This document shows positions 44,061-52,276 of a DNA stretch of 64,000 nt, piece by piece. Both the position numbers and the translations under genes were made by a program. Source of the DNA: Terriglobia bacterium (GTDB taxonomy: Bacteria > Acidobacteriota > Thermoanaerobaculia > Thermoanaerobaculales > Thermoanaerobaculaceae); contig JAIQFQ010000001.1 of the NCBI GenBank assembly GCA_020073245.1, positions 101,001-165,000 of the forward strand. The letters are read 5' to 3'. The first letter of the stretch is position 1; the number at the start of each line of letters is the position of its first letter. Below the pieces are notes generated by a model. It worked only from the letters and a program-made list of their open reading frames with translations. It was not told where the DNA came from and searched no databases.

Positions 44061-44419
44061 CCCCACCCCCACCAGTCTCGCCCGTCGGCGCTCACCGGGG
44101 CCGACGTTCTGACCGTGACTTGGTTCATGTCCCACGCAGGGCACGCCGGCAGCGCCTCGACGTCGTCTTCGGCGGTCGCCATGACAGGCGCGTCCTTACC
44201 CCGGAAGTCCAGACCTGGAGTGGCGTCCGCAGTCACAGCCTGTTCGGCTCCCTCGTCACCGCCGGCCTCCGCGTGGCTGCTCGGCGATGGCTCTTGCTCG
44301 GCGCACCCACAGTCACCAGCTTTGTCCACTTCGTCAGCCTGCCGATGCTGCACCCAACGGCTTCCCCCGGCGGTGACTGAATTCCCACTCAGTCTCATGG
44401 AGCGGTAAACCCTTGTCAA
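44057..44419 (-). CDS. Possible small acidic protein, doubtful
   Basis: A 120-residue frame ends with an ATGA overlap on the acyl-CoA synthetase start, which is the only argument for it. Composition is Ala/Gly/Glu-rich with a Cys-containing stretch (DKAGDCGCAEQEP) and ends in DWWGWG. The start would be TTG 44419 or ATG 44398, neither with a clear ribosome site, and the frame overlaps the -10 region of the divergent kinase. It may be chance. Confidence 0.25.
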   Translation of the reverse strand: MTRVYRSMRLSGNSVTAGGSRWVQHRQADEVDKAGDCGCAEQEPSPSSHAEAGGDEGAEQAVTADATPGLDFRGKDAPVMATAEDDVEALPACPAWDMNQVTVRTSAPVSADGRDWWGWG

Positions 44420-44432
44420 GTAACGTCGGTGC
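44061..44432. other. Intergenic region between acyl-CoA synthetase and histidine kinase
   Basis: Apart from the doubtful minus-strand frame noted separately and the kinase -10 box (44433-44438), nothing recognisable is seen. Confidence 0.4.
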
Positions 44433-44438
44433 TAGCAT
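44433..44438 (+). promoter_or_regulatory. -10 box of leaderless kinase gene
   Basis: TAGCAT ends seven bases before the ATG at 44445, so +1 coincides with the start codon. TTGTCA at 44413 is too close (14-base gap) to be a standard -35. Confidence 0.55.
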
Positions 44439-44444
44439 GACAGG

Positions 44445-45134
44445 ATGACGGACCAGGCCAGGGCGTCGTTCGAGAGCCTCGTCAACCAGATCGCCCATGA
44501 CGTTCGCAACCACGCTTTCACGATGGGGTTGCAGGCCGAGATGGGCGAACGCCGTTGTGCCGCCCTACCGGAGATCAGAGCGCACTTCGAGGCGATTCTC
44601 CACCAGGTGGATGCGCTCGGTCGCTATCTGGACGCGCTGTTGCTGTTCGGCCGCCCGGTCAAGCTCGTACCCGCGACGGTGGATCCGGTCGCCCTCGTGC
44701 AGGACCAGGTGCGACGCTTCCAGTTCGTCCAGGAACCCGGGGTCGTGATCGACATTCTCATCGAGACCGCAGGGCTGTCCCGCCAGGCCTCCTGGGATGC
44801 CAGTGCGCTCGGCCACGCCGTGCGCGCGCTACTCGACAACGCCCTCCACAGCGCCACGCCGGCGCCGGAGACGGTGGTCTCGGTGCGCTCCGAGGAGGAT
44901 CACGTGGCCATCGAGGTGAGGGACGCCGGCCCGGGCATTCCCCCCGAGGTGTTGCCCAAGCTCAGCGTGCCGATGACCGTCCGGCGGGCGGGCTCACCGG
45001 GGCTCGGTCTGGCGATCGCCCGCAAGATGGCGGAGGCCCACGGCGGCCGCCTCGAGATCGAGAGCAGCAGCCGTGGCACGATTGCACGCCTCGTCCTTCC
45101 CTGGGAACCTCCTGCCCCGGGGTGCGACCCCTGA
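44445..45134 (+). CDS. Soluble sensor histidine kinase core
   Basis: 229 residues without transmembrane segments: a DHp helix with phospho-acceptor His in NQIAHDVRNHAF (~18) and an HATPase domain with RALLDNALHSATP (N box), VRDAGPGIPPEV (G1), SPGLGLAIARKMAEAHGGRL (G2). No sensor domain and no adjacent regulator, so it is an orphan whose partner is elsewhere. Leaderless ATG start. Confidence 0.88.
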   Translation: MTDQARASFESLVNQIAHDVRNHAFTMGLQAEMGERRCAALPEIRAHFEAILHQVDALGRYLDALLLFGRPVKLVPATVDPVALVQDQVRRFQFVQEPGVVIDILIETAGLSRQASWDASALGHAVRALLDNALHSATPAPETVVSVRSEEDHVAIEVRDAGPGIPPEVLPKLSVPMTVRRAGSPGLGLAIARKMAEAHGGRLEIESSSRGTIARLVLPWEPPAPGCDP

Positions 45135-45168
45135 TGGGAACGCGAGCGGGCACCACGTCTACGGCGGC

Positions 45169-45232
45169 GGAGGAGCTCAGGGGCAGAGGTGCAGAGGAGA
45201 CAAGACCGCACGCCTCAGCCCCCCTGCTCCTC
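45169..45232. repeat. Variant purine/pyrimidine inverted repeat (aggggcagagg type)
   Basis: ggaggagctcaggggcagag and tgcagaggagac on the left face cctcagccccc and ctgctcctcc on the right. Located between the kinase stop and the RluA-type gene. A partly similar structure lies at 50730-50816. Confidence 0.5.
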
Positions 45233-45270
45233 CGTTCCCTTGCTGGTCGACGACGCACGGGCGTCCGGTC

Positions 45271-46221
45271 ATGAGCCGTTCTGCCGAGGCGACACCGCGG
45301 CCGGGCATCGTCCGTTTCATCGTCTTCCCCGACCACGCCGGGCTGCGCCTTGACCAGGGAACCGCCGCGCTCACGGGCCTGCCACGCCGTCGGGTTCGGG
45401 CGCTCGCGGCCGAGGGGCGTCTGTGGCTCAACGGGAAGGCTGTCCGTGTCGTCTCCCGGCAACTACACGTCGCCGATGTTGTGGACGTCGTTGCCGAGAG
45501 TGAGGCCCTGGCCGAGCCCGCGCACCTGCCACCCCCCCTTGGGCTCCTCCATGAGGACGGATGGCTCGTCGCCATCGACAAGCCGGCGGGTGTCGCGTCC
45601 CAGCCGCCGCGGAGACGCGCGCCCGGGGAGCTCACCGCTCAGGAGCGCCTGGCGTTGCAGCTTGCGGCTCGTGACGGCCGGCGTTTCGAGCCGTTGCTCT
45701 TTCACCGCCTCGACCGTCTCACGACCGGCGTGCTGCTGTTCGCCTGCCAGCGCGAGGCCGCACGCGCGCTCTCCCGCGGATGGGCCGAGGGAGGCGCGGA
45801 CAAGCGCTACCTGACCGTCGTGCGCGGCGACCCCGGCGAGACGCTTCGGGTCGTCGCAGGACCGATCGCCCGCGACGGCGTGACGCCCGGTCGCTTTCAG
45901 GTCAGCCTCAGGGGGCGCGCTGCCCGAACCGAGGTGCGGCGGCTCGCGGCGGCGGGCGGGTTGGCGCTGGTCGAGGTGCACCCGCTCACCGGCCGCACCC
46001 ACCAGGTGCGGGTCCACCTCGCGCACGCGGGATTCCCCGTGGCCGGTGACTCGCTCTACGGCGGCGGGAGCGGGGTTCCGCGCCCCTTCCTGCACGCCTG
46101 GCGCCTGGCGCTCCCGCACCCGAAGGACGGCGCTCGCCTGCGCCTGGAGGCCCCTGTGCCTTCCGACATGGCCGCCTTCCTGGCAGCCCACGGCCTGGAT
46201 TGGTCAGGCGGCAAAGGGTAG
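45271..46221 (+). CDS. RluA-family pseudouridine synthase
   Basis: 316 residues: an N-terminal S4 RNA-binding domain ([37 protein letters not shown]), then the catalytic domain with LLHEDGWLVAIDKPAGVAS, FEPLLFHRLDRLTTGVLLFA (catalytic Asp in HRLD), and PLTGRTHQVRVHLAHAGFPV. Modifies uridine in rRNA or tRNA; the exact site cannot be assigned. The start at MSRSAE is chosen as the nearest Met before the S4 domain; no strong ribosome site is visible, so it is uncertain. Confidence 0.88.
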   Translation: MSRSAEATPRPGIVRFIVFPDHAGLRLDQGTAALTGLPRRRVRALAAEGRLWLNGKAVRVVSRQLHVADVVDVVAESEALAEPAHLPPPLGLLHEDGWLVAIDKPAGVASQPPRRRAPGELTAQERLALQLAARDGRRFEPLLFHRLDRLTTGVLLFACQREAARALSRGWAEGGADKRYLTVVRGDPGETLRVVAGPIARDGVTPGRFQVSLRGRAARTEVRRLAAAGGLALVEVHPLTGRTHQVRVHLAHAGFPVAGDSLYGGGSGVPRPFLHAWRLALPHPKDGARLRLEAPVPSDMAAFLAAHGLDWSGGKG

Positions 46222-46303
46222 ACGGAAGAAGGTAGAGGGACGACCAAGCGACGTGACGTCCGCCGTCTTCCTTCTACCCTCTTCCATCTTCCCTTCTTCC
46301 CTC
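46209..46303. repeat. Purine/pyrimidine inverted repeat, copy 3
   Basis: ggcaaagggtagacggaaga and aggtagaggga face gccgtcttccttctaccctc, ttccatcttcccttcttccc. It starts inside the RluA-type gene end and fills the space to the convergent gpsA stop. Confidence 0.75.
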
Positions 46304-47305
46304 CTAAAGGGCCGATTCCTCCTTAAGCGACCGTGTCATCAGCGCGATCACGGCCTCGCGCGGGGCGATTCGCCCATCGAGGATCGCCTCGACGGCAAAC
46401 GTGATCGGCATCTCGACTCCCTCCCGCCGGGCCAGGGCCGCCGCGGCGCGCGTGGTGGGAACGCCCTCGGCGACCTCGCGACCGGAGAGAATAGCGGGGA
46501 GCTTTTCGCCACGGCCGAGCCGCTCACCCACGCCTCGGTTCCGCGAGAGGCTGCCGGGGGAGCACGTGAGCACGAGGTCCCCCATCCCGGCGAGACCGCG
46601 GAACGTCTCTTCCCGCCCACCGAGACGCACTCCGAGCCGTGCGATCTCGTGCAATCCGCGAGTCAGCAGCGCCGCGGTGGCGTTTTGCCCGAGCCGCAAC
46701 CCCTCGGCGATACCGGCCGCGATGGCGACGACGTTCTTGAGTGCGCCCGCGAGCTCGACGCCGATGACGTCGGATGCAGTGTAGAAGCGGAACATCCCGT
46801 TCGAGAACGACCGCTGGAGCTCGCTCAGGGTGGACCCGTCCCGCCCGGCCAGCACTGCGGCGGTCGGCCGGCCCTCCGCGACCTCGCGGGCGAAGGAAGG
46901 CCCCGACAGCGCGACGAACCTTTCCGGGGCAAGGCCGAGCTCGGCCGTAACCACCTCGTCCATGCGGGCCAGGCTCGCGACCTCGATTCCCTTGCTCGCC
47001 GAGACGAGCGGCACAGCCTGCGGCAGGTGCGGGCTCAGTTCGCGCAGCACGGCGCGGGCGAACTGGACGGGGACGACGAATACGACCGCCGCAGAGCCGG
47101 CTGCCGCCTCCGCGACGTCCGAGGTCGCCAGCACCCCGGCCGGGAGGTCGAACTCCGGCAAGAACAGCGGGTTGCGGCGTCGCGTCCGGACCCCCTCGAT
47201 GATCTCCCGCTCACGCGCCCACAGCGCCACCTCGCACCCCGCCCGCGACAGGTGGATCGCCAAGGCCGTACCCCAGCTCCCCGCACCGACCACCGCGATC
47301 TTCAT
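46304..47305 (-). CDS. gpsA: Glycerol-3-phosphate dehydrogenase [NAD(P)+]
   Basis: 333 residues; reduces dihydroxyacetone phosphate to G3P for phospholipids. N-terminal Rossmann fold MKIAVVGAGSWGTALAIHLS, VVFVVPVQFARAVLREL, SASKGIEV, FVALSGPSFAREVAEG, and catalytic Lys in VELAGALKNVVAIAAGI, then GMGDLVLTCSPGSLSRNRG. The start overlaps the plsY stop as ATGA, so supply and use of G3P are encoded together. Confidence 0.96.
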   Translation of the reverse strand: MKIAVVGAGSWGTALAIHLSRAGCEVALWAREREIIEGVRTRRRNPLFLPEFDLPAGVLATSDVAEAAAGSAAVVFVVPVQFARAVLRELSPHLPQAVPLVSASKGIEVASLARMDEVVTAELGLAPERFVALSGPSFAREVAEGRPTAAVLAGRDGSTLSELQRSFSNGMFRFYTASDVIGVELAGALKNVVAIAAGIAEGLRLGQNATAALLTRGLHEIARLGVRLGGREETFRGLAGMGDLVLTCSPGSLSRNRGVGERLGRGEKLPAILSGREVAEGVPTTRAAAALARREGVEMPITFAVEAILDGRIAPREAVIALMTRSLKEESAL

Positions 47306-47898
47306 CGCCCCTTCTCCCCGAGCCGCGGTTCCTCGCGGCGAACCAAGCGCATCAGGTTGCCGCGATGCCGCCAAATGATGACGGCGGCCGTGAGAACCGC
47401 GCAGACCGTTACCGGCGGTGTGGGGCGCGCGAGGAAGAAGAGAGTCACCGGGAACGACGCGGCGGCGATCACGCTCGCGAGAGAGACCGTCCGGAGGAGC
47501 GCCAGCACGACGATCCACACGGCGGCCACGACCACCATCGTCGGCCACGCCAGCGTGAAGAAGACGCCGGCCCCGGTCGCCACCCCCTTGCCACCCGAGA
47601 ATCCCAGCCACACCGGGAAGCAGTGCCCCACGACGGCGGCGAGCCCGGCTGCAGCCACCCAGGCAGGGTCGGGTGTCACGATGCGCATGAGCAGCACCGC
47701 CGCGACTCCCTTGCCGACGTCGAGCAGCGCGATCGGGAGCGCGATCTTCCACCCCGCGGCGCGCATGGCGTTGGTGGCGCCGACGTTGCCAGAGCCGATC
47801 CGCCGCACGTCGCCTCGCCCGGCCGCCTTCACGAACAGCCAGGCGAACGGGATTGAGCCCAGCAGATATGCGCCAGCGATCATCAGCTCACGTTCCAT
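47302..47898 (-). CDS. plsY: Acyl-phosphate:glycerol-3-phosphate acyltransferase
   Basis: 198 residues, integral membrane with about five to six helices. Family motifs: LLGSIPFAWLFVKAAGRGDV, RRIGSGNVGATNAMRAAGWK and VGHCFPVWLGFSGGKGVATG. Catalyses the first acylation in phospholipid synthesis. It overlaps thpR by 11 bases and gpsA by four. Confidence 0.96.
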   Translation of the reverse strand: MERELMIAGAYLLGSIPFAWLFVKAAGRGDVRRIGSGNVGATNAMRAAGWKIALPIALLDVGKGVAAVLLMRIVTPDPAWVAAAGLAAVVGHCFPVWLGFSGGKGVATGAGVFFTLAWPTMVVVAAVWIVVLALLRTVSLASVIAAASFPVTLFFLARPTPPVTVCAVLTAAVIIWRHRGNLMRLVRREEPRLGEKGR

Positions 47899-48466
47899 CG
47901 CCGCCCCCCGCTCGGGAACCGGCCGGCCACCGCCGCAGCGCGGCGTAGGTCGCGCCCGCCGGTCCCAACTCGCTCCGGAAAAGCACGACCTCGCGTGCCG
48001 TGAACTCAGGAAACCGCCACTTTCCGACCTGGACCAGGAAGTGCTCCACCGCCTTCACGCCCCAGGGATGCTCCAGCCGTGCCAGCGTCAGGTGGAGAGA
48101 GAACGGCCGCGGCTCCCGCGGCACCCCCAGCGAGGCCGCTGCCTCCTCCACCGCACCCGCCAAGCTCTCGAGCCCCGCGGCCTCGCCCCCCACCCACGCC
48201 ACGCGAGGTCGGCGGTCGTGGGGGAAGAAACCGCCCCCGCCCAACCTCACGCCCACCGGTGCCAACGGCGCGAGGGAGGGTGGCACGGTCCTGTCGAGGC
48301 CTTCGATAATCTCTTCGGGCTGTTCGCCCAGGAACTTGAGCGTAAGGTGCATCCCCTCCACGCGCACCCATCGTGCCGGGGGCTGATCGCCCTTGAGCCG
48401 CCCTAACCCTGCGATAAGCACCTCCCGCACGGCCTGCGGCAGCTCGACGGCAATGAAGAGCCTCAC
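47888..48466 (-). CDS. thpR: RNA 2',3'-cyclic phosphodiesterase
   Basis: 192 residues of the 2H phosphoesterase family: two HxTx motifs, GMHLTLKFLGEQ and FSLHLTLARLEHP, with RLFIAVELPQ at the N terminus. The GTG start overlaps the cinA stop as GTGA. ThpR hydrolyses cyclic phosphates on RNA ends; the cinA-thpR pairing is frequent. Confidence 0.93.
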   Translation of the reverse strand: MRLFIAVELPQAVREVLIAGLGRLKGDQPPARWVRVEGMHLTLKFLGEQPEEIIEGLDRTVPPSLAPLAPVGVRLGGGGFFPHDRRPRVAWVGGEAAGLESLAGAVEEAAASLGVPREPRPFSLHLTLARLEHPWGVKAVEHFLVQVGKWRFPEFTAREVVLFRSELGPAGATYAALRRWPAGSRAGGGDGT

Positions 48467-49695
48467 GTTCCCTCCTCGAGCGCCCGCCGCAGGAGATCGA
48501 GCGCGAAGTTCGCGGCGATCTCGCGGACCATGGAGCGGTCGCCCGGAAACTGGTGGTGCGCACGCCGCGCACCGGCCGGACTCGCCACGGCAATGTGAAC
48601 GGTTCCCACCGGTTTTTCGTCGCTCCCGCCCGCTGGCCCGGCGATTCCGGTGACGGCGAGCCCGCACTCGGCTCCGAGTGTCCGTGCGCCGTCGGCCATC
48701 GCCGCGGCGGTCTCGGGGCTAACCGCGCCGTGGGCCCCGAGAACCTCCTCCGGAACACCCAGCAGGCGCCGCTTGAGCTCGTTAGAGTACGCGACGATTC
48801 CGCCCACGTAGCTCGCGCTCGATCCGGGCACCGCGGTGACCTGGGCGCCGATCATCCCGCCGGTACACGATTCCGCGGTGGCCAACCGCCACCCACGCCG
48901 CGCCAGCAGAGCGAGGACGATGCCTGCCAGCGTGTCGTCGTCTCGACCGTACAGGTCGGCCCCTACCGCGGCGGAGAAGGTCGCCTCCATCTCGGCGAGC
49001 TCGGCCCGCGCGTTCTCCCCCGCCGCCCAGAGGACGAGCAGTACCTGGCCGCGCGCGGCCAGGATCGTCACGCGCTCACGCCCGAAGCGCTCGTAAAGGG
49101 GTGACACACGCTGCTCGACCTGCGACTCGTACACGCCGGCCAAGCGGAGCGTCCTGGTCAGAGTGCCGGCCGAGGCTGACCAGCGCGGCACGAGGTGGCG
49201 TGTGAGGATCTGCTCGAACTCGACAGGTACCCCTGGGAGCAGGACCAACGTTCGGTCGCCCTCGCGGAGGAGCTGGCCCGGCGCGGTCCCGACGGGGTTC
49301 GGCAGTACCTCCGCGCCGGCGAGCACGTCGGCCATCCGGAGTGCGATCGCAGGCATCTTGCGGCCGCGGCGCTCGTAGCGCTCGACGAGAGCCTTCTCGA
49401 CGCGCGGGTCGCGCTTCACGGGGACGCGCAGCGCCTGGGCCGCGGCCTCACGGGTCACGTCGTCGGCCGTGGGTCCGAGCCCGCCGCTCACGAGCACGAG
49501 CTCGGCGCGCGGCAGCAGCTGAGCGATCGCCGTCGCGATCGCTGCGATGTTGTCCTCGACGCAGCGCTTCTCCACGAACGCGAACCCACAAGGGGCCAGG
49601 AGACGGCCGGCCAGGACCGAGTTCGTGTCCACCCGCTCGGTGCGCAGGAGCTCCGAGCCGACGGCTACGAACGCTGCCGGGCGCGGAGTGTTCAT
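48463..49695 (-). CDS. cinA: CinA-family nicotinamide-nucleotide amidase / MoCF protein
   Basis: 410 residues: N-terminal MoaB-like domain (FVAVGSELLRTERVDTNSVL, VLVSGGLGPTADDVTREAAA), a middle region, and a C-terminal PncC domain (ATAESCTGGMIGAQVTAVPG, GIVAYSNELKRRLLGV, LAVTGIAGPAGGSDEKPVG). It salvages NMN and may remove pyrophosphate from ADP-ribose. The ATG lies exactly at the predicted +1 of a TACAAT -10 box, so leaderless. First gene of cinA-thpR-plsY-gpsA. Confidence 0.95.
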   Translation of the reverse strand: MNTPRPAAFVAVGSELLRTERVDTNSVLAGRLLAPCGFAFVEKRCVEDNIAAIATAIAQLLPRAELVLVSGGLGPTADDVTREAAAQALRVPVKRDPRVEKALVERYERRGRKMPAIALRMADVLAGAEVLPNPVGTAPGQLLREGDRTLVLLPGVPVEFEQILTRHLVPRWSASAGTLTRTLRLAGVYESQVEQRVSPLYERFGRERVTILAARGQVLLVLWAAGENARAELAEMEATFSAAVGADLYGRDDDTLAGIVLALLARRGWRLATAESCTGGMIGAQVTAVPGSSASYVGGIVAYSNELKRRLLGVPEEVLGAHGAVSPETAAAMADGARTLGAECGLAVTGIAGPAGGSDEKPVGTVHIAVASPAGARRAHHQFPGDRSMVREIAANFALDLLRRALEEGT

Positions 49696-49701
49696 GTCGG
49701 G

Positions 49702-49707
49702 ATTGTA
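49702..49707 (-). promoter_or_regulatory. -10 box of leaderless cinA operon
   Basis: TACAAT on minus, six bases before the ATG at 49695, gives +1 at the start codon. Confidence 0.6.
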
Positions 49708-49740
49708 GCTTGGAGGGAAGGTTCGAGCGTTCGAAAGTCC

Positions 49741-49862
49741 GAAGGTCCGACGGTCTTCACTGGAAGGTAGAGGGCAGAAGGGAGAAGGCAGGGAAAAAGC
49801 ACCCCGCAGGCGCGCATTCGGGTCGTGGTCTGCCCTCTTCCGTCTCCCCCCTTCCCTCTCAC
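49741..49862. repeat. Purine/pyrimidine inverted repeat, copy 4
   Basis: ggaaggtagagggcagaagg, gagaaggcaggg face ctgccctcttccgtctcccc, ccttccctct. The loop is longer (~40 bases). It stands between the divergent starts of cinA and the Nif3-like gene, so it cannot be explained as a terminator. Confidence 0.7.
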
Positions 49863-49912
49863 CCGCTGCTGCGGACTTGCGTGGCCACCGAACGTGGGTT
49901 CAAATGGTGGGC

Positions 49913-50668
49913 ATGGACCGTGATCAGCTCGTGGCGTACCTGGACGACCTGCTCGAGGTGGATGAGGTGCAGGACATCGCGCTCAACGGTCTGCAGGTCG
50001 CAGGGCGCCCTGAGATCGAACGGATCGCGACGGGCGTCTCGGCCTCGGCGCAACTGTTCACCCAGGCGGCGGAGTGGGGGGCCGACGTGGTGCTCGTGCA
50101 CCACGGCCTCCTGTGGCGGGGCGACCTGCAGCGTCTGGTGGGGTCGTTCCGCGAGCGCGTCCGCCTCCTCCTCGAGAACGAGCTGAACCTCGTCGCATAC
50201 CATCTCCCGCTCGATCGGCATCCCGCGCACGGTAACGCGGCGGTGCTGGCGCGGGAACTCGGGCTGGACGGCCTGGAGGCGTTCGGGGTTTTCGACGGCG
50301 TGGCGCTCGGCGTCGCCGGGGTCTTCCCCACCCCCATCGCCGACGACGAGCTGTTCGCCAGGGTGCGGACCGTCTGCGGCCAGCAACCTCAGGTGTTCCT
50401 CGGCGGCCCCGAGATGGTTGCTTCGGTGGGGATCGTCACCGGCGGTGCACCGACGGGTTTCGACGAGGCGGTGGCGGCTGGTCTCGACGCCTACATCACC
50501 GGCGAGGCCCGCGAGTGGGTGATGCACCGCGCGGAAGAGGAGCGGGTCCATTTCATCGCGGCAGGCCACTACGCCACCGAGCGTTTCGGTATCCGTTCGC
50601 TGGGCGAGTTCCTCTCCAAGCGCTTCGACCTCGAGGTGCGGTTCTTCGACCTCCCGAACCCCGTCTGA
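49913..50668 (+). CDS. Nif3-like dinuclear metal-centre protein
   Basis: 251 residues of the NIF3/GTP cyclohydrolase-I-type fold: MDRDQLVAYLDDLLEVDEVQ, IALNGLQVAGRPEI, ADVVLVHHGLLWRG with metal His residues, YHLPLDRHPAHGNAAVLARE with His and Asp, YITGEAREWVMHRAEEE, and FIAAGHYATERFGI with further metal ligands. Hexameric in relatives; function unresolved. The Met at 49913 was chosen, with 49904 also possible. Confidence 0.9.
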   Translation: MDRDQLVAYLDDLLEVDEVQDIALNGLQVAGRPEIERIATGVSASAQLFTQAAEWGADVVLVHHGLLWRGDLQRLVGSFRERVRLLLENELNLVAYHLPLDRHPAHGNAAVLARELGLDGLEAFGVFDGVALGVAGVFPTPIADDELFARVRTVCGQQPQVFLGGPEMVASVGIVTGGAPTGFDEAVAAGLDAYITGEAREWVMHRAEEERVHFIAAGHYATERFGIRSLGEFLSKRFDLEVRFFDLPNPV

Positions 50669-51021
50669 CTCGGCCAGCTCAGGCAAACGCTCCTCCCGTA
50701 CCTCCGGCCGTCCGTGTCTGCACCAGCCGAGGAGCATGGGAGCACAAGAGCACAATGCAGTTCGGCCCGAAGCTGTTGCCTTCTCCTCTACCCTTCTGCT
50801 GATCCGCTCCTCTGCCCACGGGCCTTTCGGACGCACCTGGACCGCGCCGATCCTCCAGAAGGCTCCGAGAGTCCGATCGTGCCGGACGGCCGAAAGGTGG
50901 CTGGCCGCCCGGCGTCGAGATTGGTAGTTCCCGCGTGGCACAAGGTGCGGTACCCTTAGCCGCGCGCGCCGCGACCGGTGAGTCTCAACGCCGGAGCGCC
51001 GCCACCGGCAAAGGAGTTGGC
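50669..51021. other. Intergenic region upstream of ilvE
   Basis: 353 bases without a credible gene. A purine/pyrimidine imperfect inverted repeat spans about 50730-50816 (gaggagcatgggagcac ... cttctgctgatccgctcctc). A weak -10 word TACCCT at 50951-50956 could give a start near 50963. Confidence 0.45.
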
Positions 51022-52083
51022 ATGGACATTGTGGACAGGTCAGTCGCCCGCGCCCCGAAGGCCCCCCTGGACCCCAAGAACCTCCCGTTCGGCCGCAACT
51101 TCTCGCCCAACATGTTCCAGGTGGATTGGGACGAGGGCAAGGGTTGGCACGATCCCCGAATCGTGCCGTACGGCCCCCTCTCGCTCGCCCCCTCGGCCAT
51201 GGTGCTCCACTACGGCCAGGAGATCTTCGAGGGGCTGAAGGCGTTTCGGCACCCCGACGGCTCGGTCAGGCTCTTTCGCCCCGACCGGAACGCCGCGCGC
51301 CTCAACAACTCCGCGCGGCGCATGTCCATGCCGGAGATTCCGGTCGAGCTGCAGCTTGATGCGATGAAGAAGCTGATCGCGATCGACAGGGAATGGGCCC
51401 CACCTGTCCCCGGCTCGCTCTATATCCGGCCCGCCATGATCGCCACCGAGGAAGGGCTCGGCGTCCACAGCTCGAAGAGTTTCCTCTACTTCATCATCAC
51501 AGGACCGACCGGTTCCTACTTCTCGGGCGGCAAGAGCACCGTTCGCATCATGGTGGCACGCGATTGGGTGCGCGCCGCACCGGGCGGCACCGGCACGGCC
51601 AAGACCGGCGGGAACTACGCCTCCTCCTTGCTGGCGGGCGCCGTGGCCAAGCAGAAGGGGTGCGACCAGGTCCTCTGGCTCGATGCGGTCGAGCGGCGCC
51701 ACGTCGAGGAGGTCGGTGCCATGAACCTCATGTTCGTGTTCGACGGCGTGGTGACCACCGCGCCCACGTCGGGCACGATCCTCGCCGGCATCACCCGCGA
51801 GAGCATCGGAGTCCTATGCCATGAGCTCGGCCTGCCGTTCGTCGAGCGCGCGATCCACATCGAAGAGGTCTTCCACGGACTTTCCTCGGGCGATTGCACG
51901 GAGATCTTCGGCTGCGGCACCGCCGCGGTCGTCTCGCCGGTGGGCGAGTTGCTTGATGGCGAGACACTTTACAAGGTCGGCACTGGCGACGAGGGACCCG
52001 TCGCCAAGAGGGTGCACGAGGCGCTTACAGCCATCCAGTTTGGCACCGCACCCGACAACCACGGCTGGATGGTACGGGTGTAG
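51022..52083 (+). CDS. ilvE: Branched-chain amino acid aminotransferase
   Basis: 353 residues, fold-type IV PLP enzyme: HYGQEIFEGLKAFRHPDGS, FRPDRNAARLNNSARRMSMP, RPAMIATEEGLGV, GGTGTAKTGGNYASSLLAGA with the PLP Lys near 193, QVLWLDAVERRHVEEVGAMN, APTSGTILAGITRES. Matches the eukaryote-like/BCAT2 subgroup (about 350 residues). Interconverts Leu, Ile, Val with their keto acids. aaggag before the ATG defines the start. Confidence 0.95.
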   Translation: MDIVDRSVARAPKAPLDPKNLPFGRNFSPNMFQVDWDEGKGWHDPRIVPYGPLSLAPSAMVLHYGQEIFEGLKAFRHPDGSVRLFRPDRNAARLNNSARRMSMPEIPVELQLDAMKKLIAIDREWAPPVPGSLYIRPAMIATEEGLGVHSSKSFLYFIITGPTGSYFSGGKSTVRIMVARDWVRAAPGGTGTAKTGGNYASSLLAGAVAKQKGCDQVLWLDAVERRHVEEVGAMNLMFVFDGVVTTAPTSGTILAGITRESIGVLCHELGLPFVERAIHIEEVFHGLSSGDCTEIFGCGTAAVVSPVGELLDGETLYKVGTGDEGPVAKRVHEALTAIQFGTAPDNHGWMVRV

Positions 52084-52138
52084 GCTGGGCCGGCCGCTAT
52101 CGGCTGAGAAGCCCGTTTGCAGGTTCGAAGGTTCACGC

Positions 52139-52253
52139 CAGGGAAGAGGGAAGACGGGAGAGGAAGGACCTGCAACAGGCAGTGGCCCGCTCGTCTCGGT
52201 CAACCCTTTTCCGTTTACCTTCTTCCCTCTCCCGTCTTCCTTCTATCCTTCGT
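52139..52253. repeat. Purine/pyrimidine inverted repeat, copy 5
   Basis: agggaagagggaagacggga and gaggaagga face ttaccttcttccctctcccg, tcttccttctatcctt with a loop of about 40 bases. Located between the convergent stops of ilvE and the LytTR regulator. Confidence 0.75.
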
Positions 52254-52276
52254 CGCTTGCTCCTCACCACCTCTGC

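Noticed and set aside
46046..48406. Very long plus-strand frame (786 residues) opposite gpsA, plsY and thpR
   Set aside because: Three genes with complete catalytic motifs occupy the other strand; the long frame is a high-GC artefact.
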